7,441 nt of DNA from Thermoflexus sp. GTDB taxonomy: Bacteria; Chloroflexota; Anaerolineae; Thermoflexales; Thermoflexaceae. The notes below the pieces were generated by a model. That model made no database searches. It saw nothing but the letters and a program-made list of their open reading frames with translations, and had not been told where the DNA came from. The position numbers were made by a program, and so were the translations under genes. Positions 1 through 7,416 of this stretch are shown here, piece by piece; the first letter of the stretch is position 1, and each line of letters opens with the position of its first letter. The stretch is from assembly GCA_017743605.1 (NCBI GenBank), contig JAGHYO010000101.1:1-7441 (forward strand), in the 5' to 3' direction.

Positions 1-164
<164 letters not shown>

Positions 165-169
165 GTGCG

Positions 170-817
170 GTGTCCCTGGACTTGCGGGTTTATCTGGTCC
201 TGGATCCCGCGCACACCGGCGGACGCTCCTCCTTTGAGGTAGCCGAGGCTGCCCTGCGGGGAGGCGTCACGGTGGTGCAGCTGCGCTGGAAGGTCGGGCC
301 GCTGCGGGAGATGCTGCGCTGGGGAGCCGCCCTGCGGGAGCTTTGCCGGCGATATCGCGTCCCCTTTTTGATCAACGATCGGGTGGACGCGGCCCTGGCC
401 CTGGAAGCGGATGGCGTGCATGTAGGACAGGAGGATCTCCCGCCGGAGGTGGCGCGGCGTCTGCTGGGCCCGCGGGCCCTCATCGGCGTCTCCGCGCGCA
501 CCCCGGAGCAGGCGCAGGCTGCGGAAGCCGCGGGCGCCGATTACCTGGGGACCGGCTCGGTCTTCCCCACCGGCTCAAAGGAAGGCGCTCGGCTCATCGG
601 CCCGGAGGGGCTGCGGGCAGTGGTCCGCGCCACCCGGCTCCCCGTGGTCGCTATCGGTGGGGTGAACGCAGAGAACGCCGCAGCGTGCATCCAGGCAGGG
701 GCGGCGGGCGTGGCCGTGATCTCGGCCATCACTCAAGCCCCCGATCCGGAGGCAGCAGCCCGGGCGCTGCGTCAGGCGGTCGACGAGGCCCTCGCCGCCC
801 GACGCTTGGGAGAATGA
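170..817 (+). CDS. thiE: Thiamine-phosphate synthase ThiE
   Basis: ThiE joins HMP pyrophosphate and the thiazole phosphate to give thiamine monophosphate, releasing pyrophosphate, in the cytoplasm. The 215-residue product is a normal family length and shows the expected TIM-barrel motifs. These are QLRWK at 37-41, INDR at 68-71, HVGQED at 84-89 (metal-binding Asp), the Ser of IGVSAR near 108, FPTGSK at 132-137 (phosphate-contacting Thr and Lys), AIGGV near 161-165 and VISAI near 184-188. I chose the GTG at 170 because AGGAGG lies four bases upstream and the ThiE homology starts at once (RVYLVLDP). An in-frame GTG at 107 would add 21 residues unlike the family and would lie within the leader. 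It is the first gene after a TPP riboswitch and is followed 43 bases later by thiD. The stop is TGA. Confidence 0.96.
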   Translation: MSLDLRVYLVLDPAHTGGRSSFEVAEAALRGGVTVVQLRWKVGPLREMLRWGAALRELCRRYRVPFLINDRVDAALALEADGVHVGQEDLPPEVARRLLGPRALIGVSARTPEQAQAAEAAGADYLGTGSVFPTGSKEGARLIGPEGLRAVVRATRLPVVAIGGVNAENAAACIQAGAAGVAVISAITQAPDPEAAARALRQAVDEALAARRLGE

Positions 818-860
818 AAGCGGACATCATTGCCAGCATATGCATATCGGGAGGTGGACG

Positions 861-1697
861 ATGAAGCGCTTGCCGTGCGCACTGACCATCGCCGGCTCAG
901 ACTCCGGCGGCGGAGCAGGCATCCAGGCGGATCTGAAGACCTTTGGGGCCCTGGGGGTTTACGGCATGAGCGTCCTCACGGCCCTCACCGCCCAGAACAC
1001 CCAGGGGGTCCAGACGGTCCTCGAGCTCCCGCCGGACTTCGTGGCCGCCCAGATCGATTCGGTGTTGGGAGACATCGGGGCCGACGCCGTGAAGACGGGG
1101 ATGCTGGCCAACGCCGCCATCATTGAGGTGGTGGCGGAGAAGATGCAGGAACACCGGGTGGAGCGCCTGGTGGTGGACCCGGTAATGCGAGCCAAGAGCG
1201 GGGATCCCCTCCTGCGTCCGGAAGCTCAGGAAGCGCTGATCCGCCGGCTGTTCCCGCTGGCCCTGTTGGTCACCCCGAACCTCCATGAAGCGCAGGCCTT
1301 GGTGGGACGGGAGCTGCGGAGCCTGGAGGATATGCGGGAGGCGGCGCGGATCATCCACGGGATGGGGCCGCGCTGGGTGGCGGTGAAAGGCGGCCATCTT
1401 AAGGGAGATAATCGCAGCGTGGACGTGGTGTTCGACGGGCGGGATTTTTATGAGCTGGACGCGCCGCGAGTGGACACGGTGAACACCCACGGGACGGGAT
1501 GCACCTTGGCCTCTGCTATCGCCGCGGGGCTGGCAAAGGACCTCCCGCCCCTGGAGGCCATCCGCCAGGCCAAGGAATACCTCACCGCGCTGCTTCAGGC
1601 CTCGCGGGCCTTCAAGCTAGGCGGGGGCGCCTACGGCCCTATGGATCATTTCGCGCTGTGGAAGGCGGAAGCCCCGGCGCGAGCGGCATCCGATTGA
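861..1697 (+). CDS. thiD: Hydroxymethylpyrimidine/phosphomethylpyrimidine kinase ThiD
   Basis: ThiD phosphorylates HMP and HMP-P with ATP, giving the HMP-PP that ThiE consumes. The 278-residue protein is a ribokinase-fold enzyme of normal length. Visible motifs are TIAGSDSGGGAGIQ at 9-22, TAQNTQGV at 43-50 (pyrimidine-contacting Gln45), VVDPVM at 104-109, VTPNLHEA at 137-144, VAVKGGH at 173-179 and the ATP/catalytic loop NTHGTGCT at 208-215 with Cys214. The ATG at 861 is preferred because GGGAGG lies six bases upstream and homology begins right after it. An in-frame ATG at 840 would add seven residues and has no ribosome site. The spacer to thiE holds a 10-bp palindrome at 838-847 but no terminator, so the two genes are probably co-transcribed under the TPP riboswitch. 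The stop is TGA. Confidence 0.97.
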   Translation: MKRLPCALTIAGSDSGGGAGIQADLKTFGALGVYGMSVLTALTAQNTQGVQTVLELPPDFVAAQIDSVLGDIGADAVKTGMLANAAIIEVVAEKMQEHRVERLVVDPVMRAKSGDPLLRPEAQEALIRRLFPLALLVTPNLHEAQALVGRELRSLEDMREAARIIHGMGPRWVAVKGGHLKGDNRSVDVVFDGRDFYELDAPRVDTVNTHGTGCTLASAIAAGLAKDLPPLEAIRQAKEYLTALLQASRAFKLGGGAYGPMDHFALWKAEAPARAASD

Positions 1698-1759
1698 GGG
1701 ACAGGACTCTATAGAGGCATAGGGGATCGGCTCCTGGCCAACAGATGCTGGATCGCCCG

Positions 1760-1796
1760 GCAGGGGCGCCCAGTGGGTCGCCCCTGCTCTGTTCTT
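1760..1796 (+). terminator. Rho-independent terminator after thiD
   Basis: A perfect nine-base inverted repeat, GCAGGGGCG (1760-1768) and CGCCCCTGC (1779-1787), encloses a ten-base loop whose CCC and GGG can pair further. It is followed by TCTGTTCTT (1788-1796), a moderately T-rich tail. It lies 62 bases after the thiD stop, between two convergent genes. On the minus strand the stem is followed by GC-rich sequence, so it should act mainly on the thi transcript. Confidence 0.75.
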
Positions 1797-1811
1797 CGAT
1801 CCACTGTGCAT

Positions 1812-3027
1812 TCAGCGGAGCATGCGCTCAGTGGCCAGGCCGAGGAGACCGACGAGGGCGGTGAGGACCGAGAAGCGGGCCAGGGTCTGCAACCCCTGCC
1901 CGCGCAGGCGCCCCAGCCAGGCCATGGGCGCGTGGAACGGCAGGCTGGCCATCGAGGCCAGCACCGCCCCCAGGCCAGCCACCTCGATCCCGATCCTTCC
2001 CCGCCCAGCCTACGTGGCCACCGCCGCTGTCATCGAGGCGCTGCGGACCCGCCCTCTGAGGAAAGTTACCACTAGGAAGCCGCCGGTCCCCAACCACTGT
2101 CCCGCCATCACCACCGCGCCCCGCGGCGCCAGATGCAGGGCTCCGAGCGGCAGGGCCTGCCGCAGCGAAAACGGGAAGGCCGGCTGGATCTTCGGCGCCG
2201 CTGTCTCACGGCCCTCCCGCATCGCTCGGAACACCAGCCACCCCGTCGCTATCCCCATTCCCCATACCGCCAGCCATCGGTAGCCCAGCGCCGCCAGGGC
2301 GAAGATCTCCCGGATCAACCCGTTCCAGGCCATCATCGCCACGTTCGCCCGCCGCATCCCCTCCAGCGCCACCTCCTCGGCTCCTTCCTCCTGGCCTCCG
2401 CACCGCCGCGCCAGCGCCCCCACCGCCCTGCTGTTCACCAAGCCCCCGAGCAGTCCGGTGAAATGGATCCCCCGCGCTCTATATGGCTGCAACAAAGCGT
2501 AGTTCACCAACCCGATCCCAGAGAGGATCACCACCCGCTGCGCGGCCCGCAAGTTCACCACCCCCATGGGGTCCCAACAGATAGATCATCAGCGTCAGCC
2601 ACACGAACAGCGCGATGGAGCGTAGCTCCTCCTGCGACAGCCCCACCGTAAACCGCACCAGCTCCGCCTTCCAAGCCGGCAGCGTCGTCACCAGCACCGC
2701 TATCGCGGCTGCCACTAGACCATGTCCTTGGGCTACCATCATCCCCAGCAGCAGCGTCACCCGCGGCGCCACCGACGTCGTCGTCTTCGGCGCCCAGCCC
2801 ACCCAAAGGTTCCAGATGTTCGGCAGGCTCACCGGCGCGATCGCTGCCCCCAGCACCAGAAACGCCGCCACCGGATGGATCAGCCATCCGAGGCATCCGG
2901 CCAGGGCCACCAGCGCGGACGTCCGCAGTCCCACATCTTTGTGGGCCTATTCCCGTTCTAGTCCGATCAACAACCCGATCCCTAAGGCAATCGCCACCGG
3001 CTCCAGCCACACTCTATATCCTTCCAT
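1812..3027 (-). pseudogene. Decayed MgtC/DUF4010-family membrane protein gene
   Basis: Read 3027 to 1812, the region encodes a polytopic membrane protein of about 404 residues broken in three places. The N-terminus has the MgtC/SapB-type motif ALGIGLLIGLERE, followed by an in-frame TAG (2949-2947, codon 27), then AHKDVGLRTSALVALAG in the same frame. A membrane-rich segment follows, including a Thr-rich loop and TLPAWKAELVRF, resembling DUF4010. At about 2561-2571 the frame shifts by one base; removing one G from the G5 run (2565-2561) gives LLGPHGVVNLRAAQ. The new frame carries FTGLLGGLVNSRAV, typical of DUF4010, and a second in-frame TAG (2012-2010, about codon 339). It continues as a hydrophobic C-terminus ending at TGA (1814-1812). 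Total length matches intact relatives. The start ATG has a GGAGGGGAGG purine run just upstream. The role of DUF4010 proteins is poorly known. Suppression plus assembly error is an alternative, but decay is simpler. Confidence 0.82.
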
Positions 3028-3084
3028 CCTCCCCTCCGCCTCTCCGCGATCGGCTGGAAGGAAAATCTGCGGATCTTCTATGGG

Positions 3085-3126
3085 TGTGAAACACAAGCTG
3101 GGCGGTCCACCCAGCAACCGCCCAGC
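3085..3126 (-). terminator. Rho-independent terminator on the minus strand
   Basis: A perfect nine-base inverted repeat, GCTGGGCGG (3097-3105) and CCGCCCAGC (3118-3126), encloses a 12-base loop. Read on the minus strand the stem is followed by TTGTGTTTCACA, a T-rich tail; on the plus strand the following bases are CCGCAAGACC. It therefore terminates leftward transcription coming from the flippase side, about 45 bases after the last in-frame stop of the coding-like stretch at 3171-3456. It also separates that transcript from the DUF4010 pseudogene, which would need its own promoter. Confidence 0.75.
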
Positions 3127-3170
3127 CCGCAAGACCGTTCAGGGAACAGAGATCGACCGGGATGTCGGGA

Positions 3171-3456
3171 TCAGGTCAGGTGGGCCCCCTCGGTCACGTC
3201 CAGCACGGCTCCTGTGCGGCCACCTCCGGCGGCGGCATCGGCTGGGGGAAGCCAGGAGCCCCCGACAGGGGAACGACCTCGATGGGAGGCGGACCTCCCC
3301 CAGCCACTCGACGGGGAACGCGCCGCCGGCCTCCGTTTCCCGGATCTTCTTCCCCTGCAGGATCGTCACCCAGCCCAGTCTCCACGGCGTGCCCATCGAT
3401 CCCCACTTCGTCGACTTGTGCGGCCGCGGCCTGGGACGTCCGGCGCGCTCAGGCGC
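3171..3456 (-). other. Gene-free stretch with coding-like composition; possible decayed small gene
   Basis: No intact gene is supported here. On the minus strand one frame, the same as the upstream flippase, runs from the flippase stop to about 3290 with nearly all codons ending in G or C (it includes GTPWRLGWVTILQGKKIRE and VEWLGEVRLP). After that its codon bias collapses. The GC3-rich reading then continues in a second frame (IEVVPLSGAPGF, about 3288-3235). It can be read on in that frame to a TGA at 3196-3194, or in a third frame (GRTGAVLDVTEGAHLT) to a TGA at 3173-3171. Inserting one C in the CCC run would join the first two parts. A terminator follows closely, which would suit a former gene. 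I do not recognise the protein, and composition alone can mislead in GC-rich DNA. Confidence 0.3.
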
Positions 3457-3460
3457 TCAG
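3445..3460. repeat. Tandem 8-bp duplication spanning the flippase stop codon
   Basis: GCGCTCAG occurs twice in direct succession (3445-3452 and 3453-3460). The second copy contains the flippase TGA (minus strand, 3459-3457). It may be a small slippage duplication or chance in GC-rich DNA. Confidence 0.6.
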
Positions 3461-4710
3461 CGAGGCCGCAGGGTGGGAAGGAAGGCGAGGGCCATGGCGG
3501 TGGTGGAGGCAAGCAGGGCGATCGCAGCCCCCACCCCGCCCCAACGGGGGATCAGGATGAGGTTCAGGCTCAGGTTCATAGCCGCCCCAACAGCGAAGAC
3601 GACCAGGAGTCTCCCGGATCGCCCCGTGCTGATCCAGACCGTCGACCCCAGGCCGGAGAGGAAAGCGGGGATCCAGGACAGCCCCAGCCACTGCAACATC
3701 GGGACCGCCGGGAGATAACGTGGGCCGAAGGGAAGCTGGATCAACGGTTCCGCCAGCAGGGCAATCCCTATCGCCATTCCCAGAGGAAGCGCCAAGTAGG
3801 CGCCGAGGAGGCGACGGGCTCGATGGGCCGGGGCCTCCTCTCGGGCCAGCCGGGGGAGCAGCGCTACGGTGAGGGCGTTGTTGAGCAACAGCCCGGCCTC
3901 ATAAAAGCGATACGCCAGGCCGTAAAAGCCTGCCTCTACAGATCCCCGCAGGCTCAAGAGCAGCATGCTGTCCGCCCGCGCGTAGAGGGATCCCAGGATC
4001 CCGAAGGCCAGCATCTGAAACCCTTCCCCCATGGCCTCGGGCACCCACCGCTGTCCGGCGGACGGCCAGAGCGGCGGCCCCACCCGCCGGGCAGCCATCC
4101 AGAGGCCCAGGCTGTCCAGGGCCATCGCCGCCGCGAAGCCAAGCCATAGAGCGGTCCATCCCCACCGCGCTGCCAGGGTCATGCCGGTGAGCCCCACCGT
4201 GCGGGTCAGGAACACCACCACCGCCGCGCGGTCCAGCCGGCCGATCGCTGCCAGGCGAGCACCCTGCAGCGGGATGATCAGCATCAGAAACAGCACAGGG
4301 GTCAGCGCCGGCAGCTCCTGCCGGATCGCTGGAGGCGCCACCGCCCCCCACGCCGCCAGCCCAGCCAGCCCACAGAGGCCCGCGATCCAGAGCCCCCGCA
4401 GGATCACATACATCCCCACCCGGGGGGCATCGCCGCGGGTCAGATCCCGAATGATGAGCATCGAGAGGCCGGACTCGCCGCTCTCGTGGCCAAAGCGCAA
4501 CCAGCTCTGAAGGGCGCTGAACCGTCCGAAATCGGCCGGGCCCAGCCAGTGGGCCAGCAGGAGGGTCTGAAAGAACCCCAGGACCCGGGACCAAGCCAGG
4601 GCCATCCCCCAGAGGGCCGACTGAACGGCTAGCCGTTCCCGCCACCGGGTGTACCCACGCCTGCCTGCCCGGAGGAAAGCCATCGACGCGATGCGCGCTC
4701 GCAGGCCCAT
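3457..4710 (-). CDS. Polysaccharide/oligosaccharide flippase (MOP superfamily, Wzx-like)
   Basis: A 417-residue, highly hydrophobic protein with the layout of lipid-linked oligosaccharide flippases (Polysacc_synt family, about 12-14 membrane helices). Such proteins move undecaprenyl- or lipid-linked glycans across the inner membrane. Family-like motifs are LLAHWLGPADFGRFSAL at 51-67, RADSMLLL...VEAGFYGLAYRFYE at 245-271, FGPRYLPAVPMLQWLGLSW at 328-346, and the final NLILIPRWGGVGAAIALL at 383-400. Clear hydrophobic segments lie near 105-127, 134-150, 163-180, 186-206, 305-320 and 365-386. The basic N-terminus suits the inner face of the membrane. The ATG at 4710 has only a poor ribosome site (GAGG about ten bases upstream, TGAGGG abutting the ATG), so the in-frame ATG at 4683 is possible. 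It is divergent from a GH2 gene. The glycan is unknown, and no glycosyltransferase genes are in view. The stop is TGA. Confidence 0.9.
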   Translation of the reverse strand: MGLRARIASMAFLRAGRRGYTRWRERLAVQSALWGMALAWSRVLGFFQTLLLAHWLGPADFGRFSALQSWLRFGHESGESGLSMLIIRDLTRGDAPRVGMYVILRGLWIAGLCGLAGLAAWGAVAPPAIRQELPALTPVLFLMLIIPLQGARLAAIGRLDRAAVVVFLTRTVGLTGMTLAARWGWTALWLGFAAAMALDSLGLWMAARRVGPPLWPSAGQRWVPEAMGEGFQMLAFGILGSLYARADSMLLLSLRGSVEAGFYGLAYRFYEAGLLLNNALTVALLPRLAREEAPAHRARRLLGAYLALPLGMAIGIALLAEPLIQLPFGPRYLPAVPMLQWLGLSWIPAFLSGLGSTVWISTGRSGRLLVVFAVGAAMNLSLNLILIPRWGGVGAAIALLASTTAMALAFLPTLRPR

Positions 4711-4782
4711 CCCTCAGACGTCCTCAAAGATCGGCCTCAGGATATCACGGGCCTCGCATTCCAGCGACCCTCGGCTCCAGGC

Positions 4783-4811
4783 TGTTCCTTTCCATCGGCC
4801 CCCGGTATACT
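4783..4811 (+). promoter_or_regulatory. Possible sigma-70-type promoter for the GH2 gene
   Basis: TATACT at 4806-4811 is a good -10 hexamer in otherwise GC-rich DNA within the 145-bp divergent spacer (4711-4855). The sequence 17 bases upstream (TGTTCC, 4783-4788) is a poor -35 match. Transcription would start near 4818 and give a leader of about 40 bases before the ATG at 4856. No equally good box is seen for the divergent flippase gene. Confidence 0.4.
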
Positions 4812-4855
4812 GGAGGGCACTCTGTGTACATCCCGAGCTGGAGGCATGCTTCCCA

Positions 4856-6904
4856 ATGCGCGCACACTTCTTGGCGCATCCCGCGGAAATCCCCTCCGGG
4901 CTGCCCTCCGATGGCTGGCGGGAGGTTCCCCTTCCCCATCAGTGGACCCTGGAGGGCATCGAGGCGGAGGTGGGCTGGTATCGACTGGAGCTGCCGGCGG
5001 CGACGGGGCCCCGCCGCTGGGCCCGTCTGTATGCGGATTACTTCGGCCGCGCTTGGGCGGATGAGCGGTTCCTCGGCGCCCACGAGGGATACTTCGAGCC
5101 CTGGCTCCTGGAGCTCCCTCAGGAGCCGCACACCCTCTGGCTCCGCGTGGCCGCCCCGAAGGAGCCTCACGGCACGGTGTGGCCCCGCTTGAAGCGGCAG
5201 ATCAAAGGGATCTTTGGCCAGCACGATTGTCGCCCCGGCGGCACCACCGCCCGCGGGCAGGAGCGGGGAACCGGCGGGCTGTGGGGGGGACTCAAGATCT
5301 TCGAGACCGGACCGGTGGCGCTGCTCTACCTCACCCATCAGACCTTCCGCCGCCCCCAGGGCTGGCGCCTTCGGATCCAGCTCGCCTTGGACGCTCTCGC
5401 TGCCGGCCGCGCTGAGGTCGCCTTCCTCCTCCGGCCGGAGAACTTTGAAGGGCCCTCCCTCACAACCGCGCGGACGCTGGACCTGGAGGCCGGGCGGCAG
5501 ACGATCTCCCTCGTCTGGGATCTCCCGGAGCTTCCGCGTTGGGAGATCTGGGAGCGGGGATTTCCCCATCTCTACCGGCTGGAGGCCGCCCTGAGGGATC
5601 AACGGGTGGCGGCGCCCATCGGCTTCCGGACCCTTGCCCAAGAGGGCGCGTGGCTGCTCCTGAACGACCGCCGGGTGTTCCTGCGGGGCACCAACATCAT
5701 CCCCACCCAATGGCTGGCTGCCTACACCCCGGAAGACGCGGCGCGGGACGTCCACCTGCTGAAAACAGCGAACCTCAACGCCGTGCGGGTGCACGCCCAC
5801 CTCACCCATCACGCTTTCTATGAGGCTTGCGATCGGGAAGGGATCTTGGTCTGGCAGGACTTCCCCCTGCAGTGGGGCTATGCCGACGATGAGGCGTTCG
5901 CCCAGGAGGCCGTCCGTCAGGCGCAGGCGATGGTGACGCACTTCGGGGCGCATCCCTCGATCTTCCTATGGTGCGCCCACAACGAGCCCGCCCACAACCG
6001 GTATACCCTAGCGCCCCTGGTGGCGACCGCCATCCGGGCTGCGGATCCCACCCGACCGGTGAAAGAGGCCTCGGATTTCCGAGAGCACCCGTATCCCGGC
6101 TGGTATTGGGGGCACATGCGAGACTTCCAGGCGCTGCCCGGGGCGCCGTTGCCCTCGGAGTTCGGCGCGCAGGCACTGCCCCGAGCGGAGCTCCTCCAAC
6201 GGGTCCTCGGCCCTGACGCCTGGCCGCCCCGGTGGGAGAAATGGGTCTACCACAACTTCCAGCCGGAGCAGACCTTCCGCATCGCAGGGGTGGAGATGGG
6301 GGAGAGCCTGGAGGCCTTCTTGGAGAACAGCCAGCGCTACCAGGCCCGCCTCATTGAGTTCGCCATCCACACCTACCGCCGGGCCAAAGGGCGGATCACC
6401 GGCTACTTCCACTTTATGTTCGTCGAGCCTTGGGAAGGGATCACCTGGGCGGTGGTAGACGTAGAACGCGTCCCCAAGCAGGGCTATTTCGCCCTGCAGC
6501 AAGCCTCCAGCCCGGTCCTGGTCTCCATCGTCCCGTATGTGGAGCGAGCAGGGGTGGGCCAACCGCCCCTGCGGGAGGCCTGGGTGATCTCAGACCTGGA
6601 CCGCTCGCTCTCCCTGCGGGTCTCCCTCCGCCTGGAAGGGCCAGTGGCTTTCCCACTGGGGGAGATGACCGTGACCCTGGGGCCTCATGAGGCCCGCCGG
6701 GTGTTCGAGGTGATGGAGCTCTTCGAAGCCCCGCTGGACCAGCGGGAGGTCTTGGATGCGGCAAGCGCCGTCCTCGGGCAAATGCCGACCGGACGCTATC
6801 AGGTCATCGCGGAAGCCTGGGAGGGCGATCACCTCTGGTCCCGCCACATCGTGGAGATCGAATATCTGGAACCCATCGGGCCTCAGGCAGAAGGATTCTT
6901 TTGA
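4856..6904 (+). CDS. Glycoside hydrolase family 2 protein (beta-glycosidase, beta-mannosidase-like)
   Basis: The 682-residue enzyme has the GH2 order. An N-terminal galactose-binding-like sandwich spans about 1-165, with GYFEPW and the landmark GGLWGGLKIFE near 140-150. An immunoglobulin-like domain (about 170-260) and a TIM barrel starting at WLLLNDRRVFLRGTNIIP (266 on) follow. The general acid/base is Glu377 in CAHNEP (Asn376 also conserved). The nucleophile is probably Glu435 in PSEFGAQALP, a motif like that of beta-mannosidases and exo-glucosaminidases. The barrel closes with FVEPWEGITWAVVDVERVPKQGYFAL (about 523-546), and a C-terminal beta domain ends at 682. No signal peptide is visible, so it is probably cytoplasmic. 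I chose ATG 4856, with GGAGG 11 bases upstream (4840-4844). The frame is open back to 4649, but that part overlaps the divergent flippase and lacks GH2 homology. GH2 enzymes hydrolyse terminal beta-linked sugars with retention; the sugar cannot be assigned. The stop is TGA. Confidence 0.92.
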   Translation: MRAHFLAHPAEIPSGLPSDGWREVPLPHQWTLEGIEAEVGWYRLELPAATGPRRWARLYADYFGRAWADERFLGAHEGYFEPWLLELPQEPHTLWLRVAAPKEPHGTVWPRLKRQIKGIFGQHDCRPGGTTARGQERGTGGLWGGLKIFETGPVALLYLTHQTFRRPQGWRLRIQLALDALAAGRAEVAFLLRPENFEGPSLTTARTLDLEAGRQTISLVWDLPELPRWEIWERGFPHLYRLEAALRDQRVAAPIGFRTLAQEGAWLLLNDRRVFLRGTNIIPTQWLAAYTPEDAARDVHLLKTANLNAVRVHAHLTHHAFYEACDREGILVWQDFPLQWGYADDEAFAQEAVRQAQAMVTHFGAHPSIFLWCAHNEPAHNRYTLAPLVATAIRAADPTRPVKEASDFREHPYPGWYWGHMRDFQALPGAPLPSEFGAQALPRAELLQRVLGPDAWPPRWEKWVYHNFQPEQTFRIAGVEMGESLEAFLENSQRYQARLIEFAIHTYRRAKGRITGYFHFMFVEPWEGITWAVVDVERVPKQGYFALQQASSPVLVSIVPYVERAGVGQPPLREAWVISDLDRSLSLRVSLRLEGPVAFPLGEMTVTLGPHEARRVFEVMELFEAPLDQREVLDAASAVLGQMPTGRYQVIAEAWEGDHLWSRHIVEIEYLEPIGPQAEGFF

Positions 6905-6941
6905 ACAGATCTTTGCCCCTGAATCCGGAGCGAGGGGAGCG

Positions 6942-7416
6942 ATGGGAAAACGAGGGCCACCGGAGATCTCGCTGCGCGGGAAAGGACGGGCTATGTTTGC
7001 GGACCTGACCGAGTGGGTGGAACCATCTCCCACGCTGCCGGAGACGTCCGCTGGGAAGCTGACTGCTGCGCCTGCGCCGGCTCCTTCAGCGCCGGAAACC
7101 CGAGGGGCTCCGGGCGTGGAAGCAAGGGCCCCCACCTCCGTCGATGAGGCTCCCGGCAAGGCCCCGGGTGGGGATCAGGATGGAGATGGCTTCGGCTTCC
7201 TTACGCTGGAGGCCGCACAGGCCGCAGCGGTGAGGCCGTCGCCCCTTCCCGGGGCAGCTCTTCCCTCCTGGCGCCGGGAAGCCCCTCCCCCAGCTTCGGA
7301 GGAGATTGGGATTGCCCCGGAGGCGCCGATGCAGGGGCTGCGGCTCCCAGGCCCGCTGGAGCCCGAGGCCCTGGGCCTGATCCCATCCTCCCCCAAGCAG
7401 CCCTTTGCTCCCCGCC
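6942..7416 (+). CDS. Partial open reading frame, Pro/Ala/Glu-rich protein of unknown function
   Basis: A plus-strand frame starts 37 bases after the GH2 stop and stays open for 158 codons until the adapter begins, so the 3' end of the gene is missing. The ATG at 6942 has GAGGGG four bases upstream; a second in-frame ATG at 6993 has AAAGGA upstream and is an alternative. The first 30 residues are basic then mixed (MGKRGPPEISLRGKGR, FADLTEWVEP). The rest is low-complexity and rich in Pro, Ala, Gly and Glu, with an island FGFLTLEAAQAAAV. That looks like a disordered linker, with any folded domain lying beyond the contig end. There is no signal peptide or membrane segment. Third positions are GC-rich but less so than in the neighbours. 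It may be co-transcribed with the GH2 gene, since no terminator lies between them. I do not recognise the family. Confidence 0.6.

Noticed and set aside
1707..1716. 10-bp palindrome CTCTATAGAG just after thiD
   Set aside because: It is short, has no loop or T-run and no second copy in the window. The real terminator hairpin follows at 1760-1787.
2615..3718. A 367-residue plus-strand open frame across the pseudogene, the gene-poor stretch and the flippase C-terminus
   Set aside because: It is low-complexity and rich in Arg, Pro and Ser, with no motif. It runs opposite to recognisable DUF4010 and flippase coding.
3214..4149. A 311-residue plus-strand open frame antisense to the flippase
   Set aside because: It is a Gly/Arg/Gln-rich shadow of an intact membrane protein gene, with no ribosome site or motif.
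4649..4855. N-terminal extension of the GH2 frame back to 4649
   Set aside because: The extra 69 codons overlap the start of the divergent flippase and the putative promoter, and they do not resemble GH2 sequence.
4745..5953. A 402-residue minus-strand open frame antisense to the GH2 gene
   Set aside because: It overlaps a GH2 gene with clear catalytic motifs. Its sequence has no recognisable domain, and long antisense frames are common in GC-rich coding DNA.
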